Positions 43,745 to 52,381 of a DNA stretch of 57,213 bases are shown one piece after another. The position numbers and the translations under genes are program-made. The stretch lies in the NCBI GenBank assembly GCA_026984455.1, contig JALSSC010000034.1:1-57213 (forward strand), in the 5' to 3' direction. Each line of letters opens with the position of its first letter. Positions within the stretch are counted from its first letter, which is position 1. The notes beneath the pieces are model-generated. The model worked only from the letters and a program-made list of their open reading frames with translations, searched no databases and was not told where the DNA came from. Source of the stretch: Chromatiaceae bacterium. Lineage in GTDB: Bacteria; Pseudomonadota; Gammaproteobacteria; Chromatiales; Chromatiaceae.

Positions 43745-44140
43745 TTATTCGGCCCCGCGGCCCGAGGCCACGAAGACGGGTAAGGTCTGAACAAGCAGGA
43801 AGCCCACCATCAGGGCGGGCAGACTCAGGGGGCGCACGCAAAGAAACGCCAGGCCGAATATCAACAGGATGAATCCGATGCGGACCCCCTCGGCCACGTA
43901 CATCCGCGCCGCAAGGCGACCAGGCTCCCGCGCATCGTACCGCGCAAACACGCCGAGGGCGAATCCTGCGTTGGCGGTCAGGGCCGCGCCTCCACCGATT
44001 ACGGCACCCAACCCTACCGGGGCAGCGTATAGCATACCAACCGCGCCCAGGAATGCGAGGGCCAGCGCCTGAAATGCCAGGATCCTGCGTGGAATGGCCT
44101 TTTGCGTATTCACGGCATAGGTTTTTCTTATCGGCCTCAC
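43745..44140 (-). CDS. atpI: ATP synthase accessory protein AtpI
   Basis: The 131-residue protein has four hydrophobic helices (LAFQALALAFLGAVGMLYAA; GLGAVIGGGAALTANAGFAL; GFILLIFGLAFLCV; GFLLVQTLPVFVAS) and the position (first in atp) of AtpI, an assembly helper for the c ring. Two GTG starts are possible, 44140 and 44113. The strong promoter at 44155-44184 would leave almost no leader for 44140, so 44113 may be the true start. Confidence 0.85.
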   Translation of the reverse strand: MRPIRKTYAVNTQKAIPRRILAFQALALAFLGAVGMLYAAPVGLGAVIGGGAALTANAGFALGVFARYDAREPGRLAARMYVAEGVRIGFILLIFGLAFLCVRPLSLPALMVGFLLVQTLPVFVASGRGAE

Positions 44141-44154
44141 ACAACAAGCTCAGT

Positions 44155-44184
44155 ATTATAGGAAGAAGATTTGATATAGGTCAA
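44155..44184 (-). promoter_or_regulatory. Strong sigma70 promoter of the atp operon
   Basis: On the minus strand: TTGACC (44184-44179), an 18-bp spacer, and a perfect TATAAT (44160-44155). Transcription should start near 44148. It is the clearest housekeeping promoter in the window and precedes atpI. Confidence 0.75.
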
Positions 44185-44351
44185 CCTAGGTATCGCGGAT
44201 CTTCGAGACCAGGTGAAGAACCTGGGGACAGGCCCCATCTCAATATCCCAGTCCTGGGAAACAGGCTATATGTTGCCACTGCACTGCCATTCCCTTAGGC
44301 TTCGCAGCGCGTCCCCTCCAAGATCACCCTGTCGTCCTCCAGTCCGGCTTT

Positions 44352-45806
44352 ATGCGCGACCTCCTTCCCCTGGCCATCGCCCTACCCTTGCTCGGGGCCT
44401 TCCTGCTACGCCCCATCGGGCGGACGATGCCTGGATTGGCCCGCCTGGTCGGTCCCCTGGCGCTGATGGCCAGCCTTTGGGTATTGGCGGCTGCGACCTA
44501 TGGTGAACGGCCCGTCTCTTGGACCTTCGGCGGGTTCATCGCCCCCCTGGGTATCCAGTTCCATGGCGACGGGCCGGGCCTGCTGTTGGGCCTTGCCGTG
44601 CCTCTGCTCTGTCTCCTCCTCTGGCCCTGGCAGGCGCCCCGTCCGAGCCGCTTTGTGGAGCAGGCCCTGTACCTACTGCTGGCCGCCGCGGGTGTCGGAC
44701 TGGCCTTGTCGGCGGACCTGTTCAACCTGTTCGTCTTCTACGAGCTGCTGGCCGCGGCCTCCTTCGGCCTGGGGGCCTCGGGGGCCAACCCGCGGGCCTA
44801 TGCCGCGGTCCTGCGCTACCTGCTCCTGAGCGCCCCGGGCTCGGCCCTGATCCTCATCGCTGTCTCCCTGGTCTACACCGCCACCGGCACCCTCAACCTC
44901 GCCCAACTGGCCTTGGTGGCCCCCCAGGCCCTGCCCCCGGAAGAGGCCGGCATGGCCTTCGCCCTGATCCTGCTGGGCTTCGGGGTCAAGGCGGAACTCT
45001 TCCCCGTCAACGCCTGGGCACCCGAGGTCTATGCCACCGCGCCACCGCGGGTGGCGGCCCTGCTCGCGGGCGTGGCCACCAAACTGGCCGCCCTGGTGCC
45101 GTTGCGCCTCCTGCTCTGGGTCTTCCCCGGGACCGCGGCCCTGTCCCTGGTGTGGGTGCTGGGGATCGCCGGACTGGTGACGGCGGAGGTCGCCGCCTGG
45201 CGCGCCCGCGACCTGCGGCGCCTGCTGGCCTACAGCTCCATCGGTCAGCTCGGCCTGGTGTTCATCGCCCTCGCTGCCGCCCCCCAGGCGGGCGCCCTGC
45301 CCTGGATCGCCCTCGCCCTGCACCATCTGCTGGCCAAGCCCGCCCTATTCCTGCTCACCGGGGGCTGGCACGGTGGCATCGACGGCCTCGCCGGCGCCGC
45401 CCGCCGGGCGCCCCTGGCCGGGGGCCTGTTCGTGTTACTGGCCCTCTCCCTGGTGGGCGTGCCACCGCTGCCCGGTTTCTGGGCCAAATACTGGCTGTTG
45501 ACCGGCCTCGCCGCCCAAGCCGGCCCCCTTCCCCTCCTCGCCCTGACGGCGATTCTGGTCGCGACACTTATAGAGGCCGCCTATCTGCTGCGGGTCGTCC
45601 TCCGGTTGTGGGCGCCCGCCGATGCCCGTTCGCCCTTCCCGCCGGCACCCGGAGACCGCCTCGTGGCCGCCGTCCTGGGTGTGGCCCTGATCGCCACCGT
45701 CCCCGTCATGACCCCCTTGAGCGAGGCCCTGACCGGGATCGCCCGGGAGGCATTGACCCCGCCTTCCCCACCCATCCCTTCCACCCAAGGAATCGAATCC
45801 CAATGA
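44352..45806 (+). CDS. Orphan NuoN/MrpD-type proton antiporter subunit
   Basis: The 484-residue, about 14-helix protein belongs to the complex-I antiporter-like family. Functional residues are visible: Glu in NLFVFYELLAAASFGLGA, Lys in GFGVKAELFPVNAWAPEVYA, Lys in LHHLLAKPALFLLTGG and Lys in GVPPLPGFWAKYWLL. It resembles MrpD/NuoN/HyfB. No other Nuo, Mrp or hydrogenase gene is nearby. It overlaps the 6-phosphogluconate dehydrogenase gene by 4 bp. The partner complex is unknown. Confidence 0.8.
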   Translation: MRDLLPLAIALPLLGAFLLRPIGRTMPGLARLVGPLALMASLWVLAAATYGERPVSWTFGGFIAPLGIQFHGDGPGLLLGLAVPLLCLLLWPWQAPRPSRFVEQALYLLLAAAGVGLALSADLFNLFVFYELLAAASFGLGASGANPRAYAAVLRYLLLSAPGSALILIAVSLVYTATGTLNLAQLALVAPQALPPEEAGMAFALILLGFGVKAELFPVNAWAPEVYATAPPRVAALLAGVATKLAALVPLRLLLWVFPGTAALSLVWVLGIAGLVTAEVAAWRARDLRRLLAYSSIGQLGLVFIALAAAPQAGALPWIALALHHLLAKPALFLLTGGWHGGIDGLAGAARRAPLAGGLFVLLALSLVGVPPLPGFWAKYWLLTGLAAQAGPLPLLALTAILVATLIEAAYLLRVVLRLWAPADARSPFPPAPGDRLVAAVLGVALIATVPVMTPLSEALTGIAREALTPPSPPIPSTQGIESQ

Positions 45807-46813
45807 AACTCGGCATGATCGGACTCGGGCGCATGGGCGCCAACATGTGCCGCCGCCTGATGGCACGCGCCATCCCCTGCGTGGGTTACAACCAGACCCC
45901 GGAGGCCACCCGGGCGTTGGCTGCCGAGGGGCTCATACCGGCCGACGACCTGGCGACCCTGGTGGCCGCCCTGGAGCCCCCGCGCACGGTCTGGATGATG
46001 ATCCCGGCGGCCGCGGTGGACAAGGTCATCGCCCAGGTCGCGCCCCTCCTGGAGACGGGTGACATCCTTGTGGACGGAGGCAACTCCTATTACAAGGATG
46101 ACATCCGCCGTGCCGCTGAACTCCAGGTCCGGGGAATCCATTACCTGGACGTGGGAGTGAGCGGCGGGATCTTCGGGCTCGAACGCGGTTACTGCCTGAT
46201 GATCGGCGGCGAGGCCGGCCCCGTGCATCGCCTGGAGCCGGTGTTCAAGGCCCTCGCCCCGGGGGTGGAGGCCGCGCCGCGCACCCCGGGCGGCACGGGC
46301 GCCGCCTCTCCGGCCGAGCAAGGCTGGCTCCATTGTGGCGTCAACGGCGCCGGCCACTTCGTGAAGATGGTCCACAACGGGATCGAGTACGGCCTGATGG
46401 CGGCCTACGCCGAGGGCCTGAACCTGCTGCGCCATGCCAACGTCGGCCAGCTCGACCAGGCCGTGGATGCCGAGACCGCACCCCTGGCCGACCCGGCGGC
46501 CTTCGGTTACGACTTCGACCTCGCCGAGGTGACCGAACTCTGGCGCCGCGGCAGCGTGATCTCCTCCTGGCTGTTGGACCTCACCGCCAAGGCCCTGGCC
46601 CAGACCCCCGACCTGGAGGGCTTCTCCGGCCGCGTCTCCGACTCCGGCGAGGGCCGTTGGACCAGCATCGCCGCGATCGAATCCGGCACCCCGGCGCCGG
46701 TGCTCACCTCGGCCCTGTTCAGCCGTTTCAGCTCGCGCGGCGAGTCCGACTTCGCCGACCGCATCCTCTCGGCCATGCGCTATGAATTCGGCGGGCACCA
46801 CGAAAAGGGTTGA
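45803..46813 (+). CDS. gnd: Short-type (YqeC/GndB-like) decarboxylating 6-phosphogluconate dehydrogenase
   Basis: The 336-residue protein is the shorter bacterial form. It has the N-terminal Rossmann fold GMIGLGRMGANMCRRLMARA, DGGNSYYKDDIRRAAEL, the substrate segment VGVSGGIFGLERGYCLMIGG, and HCGVNGAGHFVKMVHNGIEY with the catalytic Lys. It oxidises 6-phosphogluconate to ribulose-5-phosphate. The residue after the second beta-strand is Asn, not Arg (VGYNQTPEA), so the cofactor may be NAD+ or NADP+. It overlaps the antiporter gene. Confidence 0.92.
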   Translation: MKLGMIGLGRMGANMCRRLMARAIPCVGYNQTPEATRALAAEGLIPADDLATLVAALEPPRTVWMMIPAAAVDKVIAQVAPLLETGDILVDGGNSYYKDDIRRAAELQVRGIHYLDVGVSGGIFGLERGYCLMIGGEAGPVHRLEPVFKALAPGVEAAPRTPGGTGAASPAEQGWLHCGVNGAGHFVKMVHNGIEYGLMAAYAEGLNLLRHANVGQLDQAVDAETAPLADPAAFGYDFDLAEVTELWRRGSVISSWLLDLTAKALAQTPDLEGFSGRVSDSGEGRWTSIAAIESGTPAPVLTSALFSRFSSRGESDFADRILSAMRYEFGGHHEKG

Positions 46814-47211
46814 TGAATCGTTTTCGCTGACCCGAATTGCCGATGGTGCATGATCCCGCGTCCGTTGTTTGGGAGAGCCTCGACACGCCCCGCTTATCCC
46901 GGGGATCCTGGCCTCTTCCTGGACGCATTCGCCCTCTACATTCGGTGGCACCCTACTCTTGATGTTGGTGTGTGCGGCCAGGCGAGTGTTGTTCATCGGG
47001 TGCACTACGGCCACATCAGCCCCCCCCAGACCGGCCACGACCGACAGGCCACTGAAAATCGGGGATTTTTGACCTCCTGTCAAAGGCACCACGAGCCCCC
47101 CGATCCCACCTTGGCGTGCTCCGCGCAGGCCTTTCCGCTTCCGGCCCCGCTTGCCTCGATCGGCCGGGACAGCCATAGTCCGCTCTGGCTCAATCTTCTC
47201 AGACCACGTCG
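46814..47211. other. Intergenic region upstream of mtaD
   Basis: No gene, repeat or promoter could be supported in these 398 bp. A short inverted run around 47050-47070 (AAATCGGGGATTTTTGACC) is AT-richer than its surroundings. Minus-strand open frames look non-coding. Confidence 0.3.
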
Positions 47212-48543
47212 ATGCCCCAGGAACCCGTAGACACCCTCATCCATCCGCGCTGGATCGCCACCCTGGACCCGGACGACCGGATCCTGGAGGAACATAGCCT
47301 GGCCATCCGGCAAGGTCGGATCCTCACCCTGCTACCGCAGCGTGAGGCCGCGGCCCGTTACCGCCCCGGTGAAGAGGTGGACCTGCCCGGCCATCTCCTG
47401 ATCCCTGGCCTGGTGAATCTCCACACCCACGCCGCCATGACCCTGATGCGCGGCCTGGCCGACGATCTGCCGTTGATGACCTGGCTCCAGGAACACATCT
47501 GGCCCACCGAGGCCCGCCACATGAGCGAGGCCTTCGTGCAGGACGGCACCCGCCTGGCCCTGCTGGAGATGTTGCGCGGCGGCACCACCTGCTTCAACGA
47601 CATGTACTTCTTCCCCGACGAGACCGCCCGGGTCACCGCCGCTGCGGGGATGCGCACCTGCGTGGGCCTGATCCTCATCGACTTTCCCAGCGCCTGGGCC
47701 CAGGACGCCGAGGAATACCTGCACAAGGGGCTGGAAGTGTGCGATCAGTTCCGCGGCCACCCCTTGATCCGCACCGCCTTCGCCCCCCACGCCCCCTATA
47801 CCGTGAGCGCCCGCCATCTACAGCGGATGCTCACCTACGCCGAAGAACTGGACCTGCAGATCCACATGCATCTGCACGAGACTCGCGACGAGGTGATGGG
47901 CAGCCTGCGCGAACACGGGCAACGCCCCCTGGCACGCATGGACGCCCTGGGCCTGCTCTCACCGCGCCTGATCGCGGTGCACATGACCCAGCTGGAGCCC
48001 GACGAACGCGAGCGGCTCACCCGCACCGGGGTGCATGTGGCCCATTGCCCCCAGTCCAACCTCAAGCTGGCCTCGGGCTTCTGTCCACTGGCCGATCTGG
48101 AGCGGCGCGGGCTGAATCTGGGTATCGGCACCGACGGAGCGGCCAGCAACAACGACCTGGACCTGCTCGACGAGGGCCGCAGCGCCGCCCTCCTGGCCAA
48201 GGCGGTGGCCGGCGAGGCGGCCGCCGTGTCGGCCCACCGCATGCTGCGTATGCTCACCCTGGACGGTGCCCGGGCCCTGGGCCTGGACGGGGAGATCGGC
48301 TCCATCGAACCGGGCAAGGCCGCCGACCTGGTGGCGGTGGACCTGTCCGCCCCCGAGACCCAGCCCCTGTACGACCCCATCTCCCAATTGATCTATGCCG
48401 CGGGCCGGGAACAGATACGCCACGTCTGGATCGCCGGTAGGCGCCTCCTGGCCGATCGCCGCCCCCTCACCCTGGACGCCGAGGCGATCCTCGCCCGGGC
48501 GGGCGAATGGCAGACGCGGATCGGGACGGCGGCCCGGGGTTGA
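47212..48543 (+). CDS. mtaD: 5-methylthioadenosine/S-adenosylhomocysteine deaminase (TRZ/ATZ amidohydrolase)
   Basis: The 443-residue amidohydrolase has the HxH metal motif in GLVNLHTHAAMTLMRGLADD, TCFNDMYFF, the metal His in LQIHMHLHETRDE, VHMTQLEP and HCPQSNLKLASG, and the catalytic Asp in GIGTDGAASNNDLDLL. It removes the amino group of adenosine-type nucleosides (MTA, SAH). This fits methionine and polyamine salvage (speE is also present). It is transcribed toward the SPFH/kinase cassette. Confidence 0.92.
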   Translation: MPQEPVDTLIHPRWIATLDPDDRILEEHSLAIRQGRILTLLPQREAAARYRPGEEVDLPGHLLIPGLVNLHTHAAMTLMRGLADDLPLMTWLQEHIWPTEARHMSEAFVQDGTRLALLEMLRGGTTCFNDMYFFPDETARVTAAAGMRTCVGLILIDFPSAWAQDAEEYLHKGLEVCDQFRGHPLIRTAFAPHAPYTVSARHLQRMLTYAEELDLQIHMHLHETRDEVMGSLREHGQRPLARMDALGLLSPRLIAVHMTQLEPDERERLTRTGVHVAHCPQSNLKLASGFCPLADLERRGLNLGIGTDGAASNNDLDLLDEGRSAALLAKAVAGEAAAVSAHRMLRMLTLDGARALGLDGEIGSIEPGKAADLVAVDLSAPETQPLYDPISQLIYAAGREQIRHVWIAGRRLLADRRPLTLDAEAILARAGEWQTRIGTAARG

Positions 48544-48701
48544 AGCCCCTGTTCCATTCATAACCAGTTGATCTTACCTGTCCGACATGACCTCGACGTG
48601 GGCGGCTGTTTTCGACCCGTTTCTCCAGGCTCACGCTTGGTGTGTGGATGGCTGACCGCCCAATGATCGGCACAGCGCAAAAGGCTCGCCTCCGCAGGAT
48701 A

Positions 48702-48730
48702 TTGACCGACCGACACAGGCAGTGGATACT
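48702..48730 (+). promoter_or_regulatory. Candidate promoter of the 48.7-kb cassette
   Basis: TTGACC (48702-48707), 17-bp spacer, GATACT (48725-48730). Transcription would start near 48737, just before ATG 48755. The -10 is a 4/6 match. Confidence 0.4.
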
Positions 48731-48754
48731 GCTTTCTGGCGGCTGGACGCTGCA

Positions 48755-49399
48755 ATGAACGAGATGGAAAGAGCGATGGACATGAACCCCATTCCTCCCG
48801 CACTCAATCTTTGGTTGGGTCTCCTTTCCTGGGCCGTGGTGATTCTAGCCCTTCTCTGGTTGCTCGTATGGATCTTCGAACGTCTGCAACGACGGCGTTA
48901 CAACCTGACTCGGGTTACCGTGGCCGAGGCAAAAGGGCACCGTCCCGACTTCCTGCGTATCGACCGTGAAAAGCGCGCCGCGCGGATCGCCCGCGGCGAG
49001 ACCTACCGCCGCGCCCGCGAGACCCCGCTGGAACCAGAGCCAAGCGGCGAGGAAACTGCCCCACCCCCCGCGAAGCGCCGCTGGGCAAAGCTGCTCCACA
49101 TCGTGGTGCTCATAACAGCCCTGGCCAACGTGGTGGCCGTGTCCGCGGGTGCCCTGCTGCGCATCGAGAGCACCCACGAATTTTTCCTCAGCCTCACGGA
49201 CCTGGAACGCTGGACCACCCTGCTGCGTGAGTACTGGATCGGTTTTCTGGTGGCGGTCGGCGTGATTCTGGGCCAGATCTATCGCTTCGGGACCCTGCTG
49301 TTCGCACCGGCCGAGTCGAAGAAACGGGCAGACCACGCCCGCACCGACCTGAACGACGATCACCCCGGGCAGGACGGAGACAGCGACGGGGGCGATTGA
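48755..49399 (+). CDS. Three-helix membrane protein of unknown function
   Basis: The 214-residue protein (other starts at 48776 or 48782) has a helix near the N-terminus (LWLGLLSWAVVILALLWLLV), a basic cytoplasmic linker of about 70 residues (FERLQRRRYNLTRV, EAKGHRPDFLRIDREKRAAR), and two helices further on (LLHIVVLITALANVVAVSAG; YWIGFLVAVGVILGQIYRFG). The acidic tail is Asp-rich. It is not recognised. It lies 212 bp before the SPFH gene on the same strand, so it may belong to that cassette but need not. Confidence 0.6.
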   Translation: MNEMERAMDMNPIPPALNLWLGLLSWAVVILALLWLLVWIFERLQRRRYNLTRVTVAEAKGHRPDFLRIDREKRAARIARGETYRRARETPLEPEPSGEETAPPPAKRRWAKLLHIVVLITALANVVAVSAGALLRIESTHEFFLSLTDLERWTTLLREYWIGFLVAVGVILGQIYRFGTLLFAPAESKKRADHARTDLNDDHPGQDGDSDGGD

Positions 49400-49611
49400 C
49401 GGCCCGCTGAGAAACGCGCTTTTTTCGTGGCCTGTTTCTGCTACAGGGGTGTACGGCCATTCTTCGATGACTGCAAGTAAATGAGGAACCGAAAAATCAC
49501 ATTTTCCGATTCTGGAGTCTATAGAGTACAAGGAGGAACTTGTTCAATATCCTCTCAAGACACCCTGGCGTCCGCTGGGCATTGAGCCACCTGCCCAGGG
49601 AGAGCGTACCT

Positions 49612-51198
49612 ATGACTGAGACCACATGGCTGACCGGTGACGGGGAGACCCTGGCCGAGTATGTTCCGCAGGATCTGTTCCGGGGCCTGCTCGAACGCCG
49701 CCTCGCCATCCCCCCGGACCGGGTGGGGATCCTGATCCGCGACGGTGAGATCGTCGACACCTATATCGGCGGGCATTTTTCGGTGGGCGGCCTGTGGAGC
49801 CGTCTGAAGGAAGTCATCGGCGGCCGGCACGCGCTGCGTATGCTGGTGGCCGACCTCAAGCCTTTCCCGCTGGATCTGGCCGTGCAGGGCAAGACCCGCG
49901 ACGATATCCCTGTGGCCGCCACGGTACACGCCGAGTTACAGCTCGATCCTGAGCGTCCCGCCAACATCCTCGGTCTGGTGCGCGGCGAGACGCTCACCCG
50001 CGACGACATCGCGCAACGCTTTCAGCCGGCACTGCAAGGCCGGGTCTTCGAGCGCGCGCTAGCCGGCCACGACGCCAATGAGCTGCGTGGCAACACGGGC
50101 CTGCAAGACCAGATCCAGGGCGACACCATGCAGACCGTGGAAGGGCAGGCGGAAGACCTGGGGCTGCTGTTGCGGTCTACCAACGTGGAATGGGCTTGGA
50201 GCCCCGTGGAGATCCAGGCCATGGACCAGCGCTTGCAAGCGCTGGAGGACCAACAACGGGATTTCCAAGCCCAACGCGAGCTGCGCGAGCTGGAACGCAA
50301 GAAGACCGGCACGGTGTGGACCCTGCGCGTCAAAGGCGATATCGACCGGGTTCGGGCCGCCGAGGACCACGACCTGCAGATGCTCCTGACCCGCCAGGAA
50401 CTGGAACTGGCCGACGTGCGGGACACGGCCACCCGCCTGAAAGAGGCCCAGGCCCTGGAACACCGCGTCCGCCTGGAAGCCGAGGCCCGGCGGGCGGCCC
50501 TGGAGGCGGCCCTGGAGACCGAGCGGAACGCCCTCGAACAGACGCGGATCCGCCAGCAGATCGCCCTGGAGGAAGGGCGCGCGCGCCAACGCTTGCGGCA
50601 GTTGGATCTGGAGACCCGCCGGCTGGAACTCCAGCTCGAACGCGAGCAGGCCGACTGGGCCCGCCAGCATCAGCTCGGCCAGCTCCAGGGGCTGGAGGAC
50701 ATTGAGGACCGCAGGGCGGCGCGCGCCACCGAACAGGCCGACCGAGAAACCGAGCGCACGATCCGCCTGGAGACGGCGCGCAAGGAGATGGAGTTGCGCA
50801 TGCTCGAACTCAAGGCGGCCATGACGCCGGAACAGCTGCTCGCCCTGCAGGCGGGCGACTCGACCGCCGTGGCGGCGGTCTTCGCCAAGCAGATGGAGGT
50901 CCAGGGAATCAACCAGGCCGAAAAGGAAGGGCTCTTGCGCGAAATCATCGACGCCGAGCGCAGCGCCCGGGAAGCTCAGGCGGCCCAGGCCCGGCACATG
51001 TTCGATCAGTCCACCGACCGGCTGGCCGACGTGGGTAAGGCGGCCGCCGGCGGCCACACCAGACCCGCTCCGACACCGCCGGCCGCCCCGCCGCCGGCCG
51101 CGGCGGCCCGGGAGACCGTCCGCTGCCCGGCCTGCGGGGCCACGGTCTCGCAGGGTGCATTCTGCAATGAATGTGGGGCCCGGTTGTCCACCGCGTGA
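49612..51198 (+). CDS. SPFH (band 7) coiled-coil protein with C-terminal zinc ribbon
   Basis: The 528-residue protein lacks a signal peptide. Residues about 20-210 match an SPFH/prohibitin-like domain (GILIRDGEIVDTYIGGHFSV; LRMLVADLKPFPLDLAVQGK). A long charged coiled coil follows (about 205-450), a Pro/Ala-rich linker, then a C-terminal zinc ribbon CPACGATVSQGAFCNECGAR (about 504-523). It should form membrane-associated rings or scaffolds, as SPFH proteins do. The start ATG 49612 has GGGAGAG 7 nt upstream; a TTG at 49540 is too near its AGGAGG. It begins the kinase/protease cassette, 7 bp before the FHA gene. Confidence 0.82.
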   Translation: MTETTWLTGDGETLAEYVPQDLFRGLLERRLAIPPDRVGILIRDGEIVDTYIGGHFSVGGLWSRLKEVIGGRHALRMLVADLKPFPLDLAVQGKTRDDIPVAATVHAELQLDPERPANILGLVRGETLTRDDIAQRFQPALQGRVFERALAGHDANELRGNTGLQDQIQGDTMQTVEGQAEDLGLLLRSTNVEWAWSPVEIQAMDQRLQALEDQQRDFQAQRELRELERKKTGTVWTLRVKGDIDRVRAAEDHDLQMLLTRQELELADVRDTATRLKEAQALEHRVRLEAEARRAALEAALETERNALEQTRIRQQIALEEGRARQRLRQLDLETRRLELQLEREQADWARQHQLGQLQGLEDIEDRRAARATEQADRETERTIRLETARKEMELRMLELKAAMTPEQLLALQAGDSTAVAAVFAKQMEVQGINQAEKEGLLREIIDAERSAREAQAAQARHMFDQSTDRLADVGKAAAGGHTRPAPTPPAAPPPAAAARETVRCPACGATVSQGAFCNECGARLSTA

Positions 51199-51205
51199 CC
51201 ATCCG

Positions 51206-52381
51206 ATGAGTTGGACACCCTACAAGGACTGCTGCCGTGAGGCCGCGCGGACCACTGCCGCCCCGCTGTGCAGCCAATGCGGCCATCCCCTGCTGCGCTG
51301 CCACCGCTTCGCCCAATGCGGCCGCCTCCTCACCCCGGGGGGACATTGTCCCGAGCACAACCGTCCCGCGCTCATGGCCGACGGGACCACGGTCGGTACG
51401 GTACGCGCCAACGAGCGCCTGGACCTGCCACTGCTTCTGGGCAATCCCACCGCCGACGTCCCCATGCAGATCCTCGGGCTGCGCTACCGTCACGGGCACG
51501 CCGACTGGAAGGCGCTGGACCTCCCCTGGCGTCGCCTGGAACCGGCCGTGGTGCGGCCCTTTTCCCTGGACCTCGGTGTGTTGCAACACGGCGGCGCCCA
51601 GGCGGTGCAGGTGTTGACCGTCGTGCGGGTGGAATTCGGCGAGATCTGCGAGACCTATGCGTTTACCGGAGAGGTCCGCTTCCGCGTCGCCGCGGAGTCG
51701 GGCGGGCAACAGATCGTGCAGCATATCCATCTGGAGGGCGCCACGCTGGGCACGGGGGCTACCGGGGTCCTGCAGACTGGACACACGGTCTCCGCCGGCA
51801 CCGGCGAGGCCAGGCGCAGCCTGTCGGAGGAGACCGTGGTCATCGAATTGCAGCGCGCCGACGCCTACGAGCAACGGGAAGGGCTGCGCGGTTACCCCTC
51901 CGGCGCCTTCGTCGCCCGCAGCGCGGCGGTGCACTGCGAGGGCTTTCCGGCCTCCGACGCCCCACCCCGCGCCTATCCGTTCCTGAAACGCCCCTGGGCC
52001 ACCATCGGACGCGAACGCAGCGAACGCGACCCCAAACGCCCCGGCGCCAATTTCATCAGCCTGCGTGCCTACGATCCCCACACGGGGGCGCTGCGGCCCG
52101 AACTGAGCATGGAGATCTCGCGCCGCCACTTCGCCCTGGGGGTGAGCGACGGTCGGCTGCTGCTGCGCAATCTCGGCCACCAGGCGAGCCTGGGCGGAAG
52201 CACCCTGGCGCAGGGCGAGACGGTCGTGCTCCAGGACGGGGACGTATTCAACCCCATGGACGAACCCCTCGCCCTGCTGGACGTCGAGGTACGGTTCCAC
52301 GGCGATAGCGAACTCATCGACATCATCGTTCTGCGCCGGGTACGGCCCGTGCCCGCGCAGTCCAAGGAGGAAGACGTTTGA
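51206..52381 (+). CDS. FHA-domain protein with N-terminal Cys-rich ribbon and a novel middle domain
   Basis: The 391-residue protein has an N-terminal Cys/His cluster (LCSQCGHPLLRCHRFAQCGR, then HCPEHN), an unrecognised beta-rich middle of about 200 residues (LDLPLLLGNPTADVPMQILG; GEVRFRVAAESGGQQ), and a C-terminal FHA domain (about 255-385) with TIGRERS, ELSMEISRRHFALGV (SxxH-type phosphothreonine pocket) and LRNLGHQASLGGS. The FHA domain should read a phosphothreonine placed by the next gene's kinase. Its stop overlaps the kinase TTG start. It is cytoplasmic. Confidence 0.8.
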   Translation: MSWTPYKDCCREAARTTAAPLCSQCGHPLLRCHRFAQCGRLLTPGGHCPEHNRPALMADGTTVGTVRANERLDLPLLLGNPTADVPMQILGLRYRHGHADWKALDLPWRRLEPAVVRPFSLDLGVLQHGGAQAVQVLTVVRVEFGEICETYAFTGEVRFRVAAESGGQQIVQHIHLEGATLGTGATGVLQTGHTVSAGTGEARRSLSEETVVIELQRADAYEQREGLRGYPSGAFVARSAAVHCEGFPASDAPPRAYPFLKRPWATIGRERSERDPKRPGANFISLRAYDPHTGALRPELSMEISRRHFALGVSDGRLLLRNLGHQASLGGSTLAQGETVVLQDGDVFNPMDEPLALLDVEVRFHGDSELIDIIVLRRVRPVPAQSKEEDV

